NCBI GenBank assembly: GCA_028282725.1
Contig: JANQHF010000117.1
Span: 1 to 64,000, forward strand
DNA length: 64,000 nt
Direction of reading: 5' to 3'
From: Saprospiraceae bacterium
GTDB lineage: Bacteria > Bacteroidota > Bacteroidia > Chitinophagales > Saprospiraceae
Part shown: piece by piece, positions 63,894-64,000 of the stretch
Position numbering within the stretch: position 1 is the first letter of the stretch
Layout: each line of letters starts with the position of its first letter
Made by a program: the position numbers and the translations under genes
The notes under the pieces: model-generated
What the model was told of the DNA's origin: nothing
The model's input: only the letters and a program-made list of their open reading frames with translations
Databases searched by the model: none

Positions 63894-64000
63894 ATGAGTC
63901 AAAGACATATTCTCAAAACCGAACAGAAAGCCTTGGAAATCAATCTGAATGACCGTGTTTACGGAACATTCGCTGAAATCGGGGCTGGTCAGGAGGTGGC
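63894..64000 (+). CDS. Partial gene, conserved Bacteroidota protein (N-terminal 35 residues)
   Basis: The frame from ATG 63894 reads SQRHILKTEQKALEINLND followed by RVYGTFAEIGAGQEV and runs off the window. This start matches a large conserved Bacteroidota protein sometimes annotated as a nicotinate-nucleotide adenylyltransferase; that annotation cannot be tested on 35 residues. It lies 70 bases after bshA. Confidence 0.7.
   Translation, partial: MSQRHILKTEQKALEINLNDRVYGTFAEIGAGQEV

Noticed and set aside
1..64000. CRISPR array
   Set aside because: No regularly spaced repeats of 25-40 bases and no cas genes were seen.

Overview
The window looks like a chromosomal segment of a Bacteroidota species, most likely a Saprospiraceae-like bacterium. 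The evidence is the set of lineage-typical families (DUF4290, DUF4270, DUF4920, DUF2851, a catalytic-domain-only glycogen synthase, bacillithiol-type BshA), promoters with the Bacteroidota -7 box TAnnTTTG, and a giant secreted multi-repeat protein with a C-terminal region common in that group. Both tRNA genes lack an encoded CCA. Family names come from recognising sequence patterns; no search was run.

Left flank (1-5.7 kb) is accessory DNA. It holds a strongly folded element, a short and probably inactive tyrosine recombinase, and an overlapping operon of a secreted transglutaminase-like protein, a secreted mini-Rhs toxin and a putative immunity protein. A second transglutaminase-like paralogue, a lone IS21-like end, tRNA-Met(CAT) and a decayed EthD-like pseudogene follow.

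5.7-49.6 kb is mostly core genome: a DUF1295 membrane protein, NAD synthase, a 2404-residue surface protein with two vWA domains, and a polyprenyl synthase. A cell-envelope operon on the minus strand carries a glycogen synthase-like GT5, a DUF4270 lipoprotein, glmS, DUF4290 and murA. Another minus operon carries manC, a GT4, a small unknown gene and rnr. Next come an aminotransferase and an amidohydrolase, then two tandem 1200-residue outer-membrane proteins that join a metallophosphoesterase, a kinase-like middle region and an Omp85-like barrel. A Wzi-like barrel, lpxK, DUF2851, uvrA, a 2-hydroxyacid dehydrogenase, a MATE exporter and a GT4 complete this part. Most of these genes serve envelope and polysaccharide synthesis.

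49.6-54.0 kb is a tightly packed three-gene operon: a coiled-coil P-loop ATPase, a MscS-like channel and a cation:proton antiporter. I know of no description of it as one system.

54.2-57.9 kb is an island behind tRNA-Cys. Four direct copies of the tRNA 3' end divide it into three modules. These carry a SPOR-like lipoprotein, a DUF2513 protein, and a hicB-hicA toxin-antitoxin pair whose hicA has a one-base frameshift. No integrase lies inside.

57.9-64 kb returns to core genome: galE, a GT2, a DUF4920 lipoprotein, rpsF-rpsR-rplI, a MerR regulator with a degenerate B12-binding domain, bshA, and the start of one more conserved gene. The best candidates for undescribed biology are the transglutaminase/mini-Rhs/immunity operon, the phosphoesterase-kinase-like-barrel fusions with one pseudoenzyme copy, the ATPase-MscS-antiporter trio, and the folded element at the left edge.
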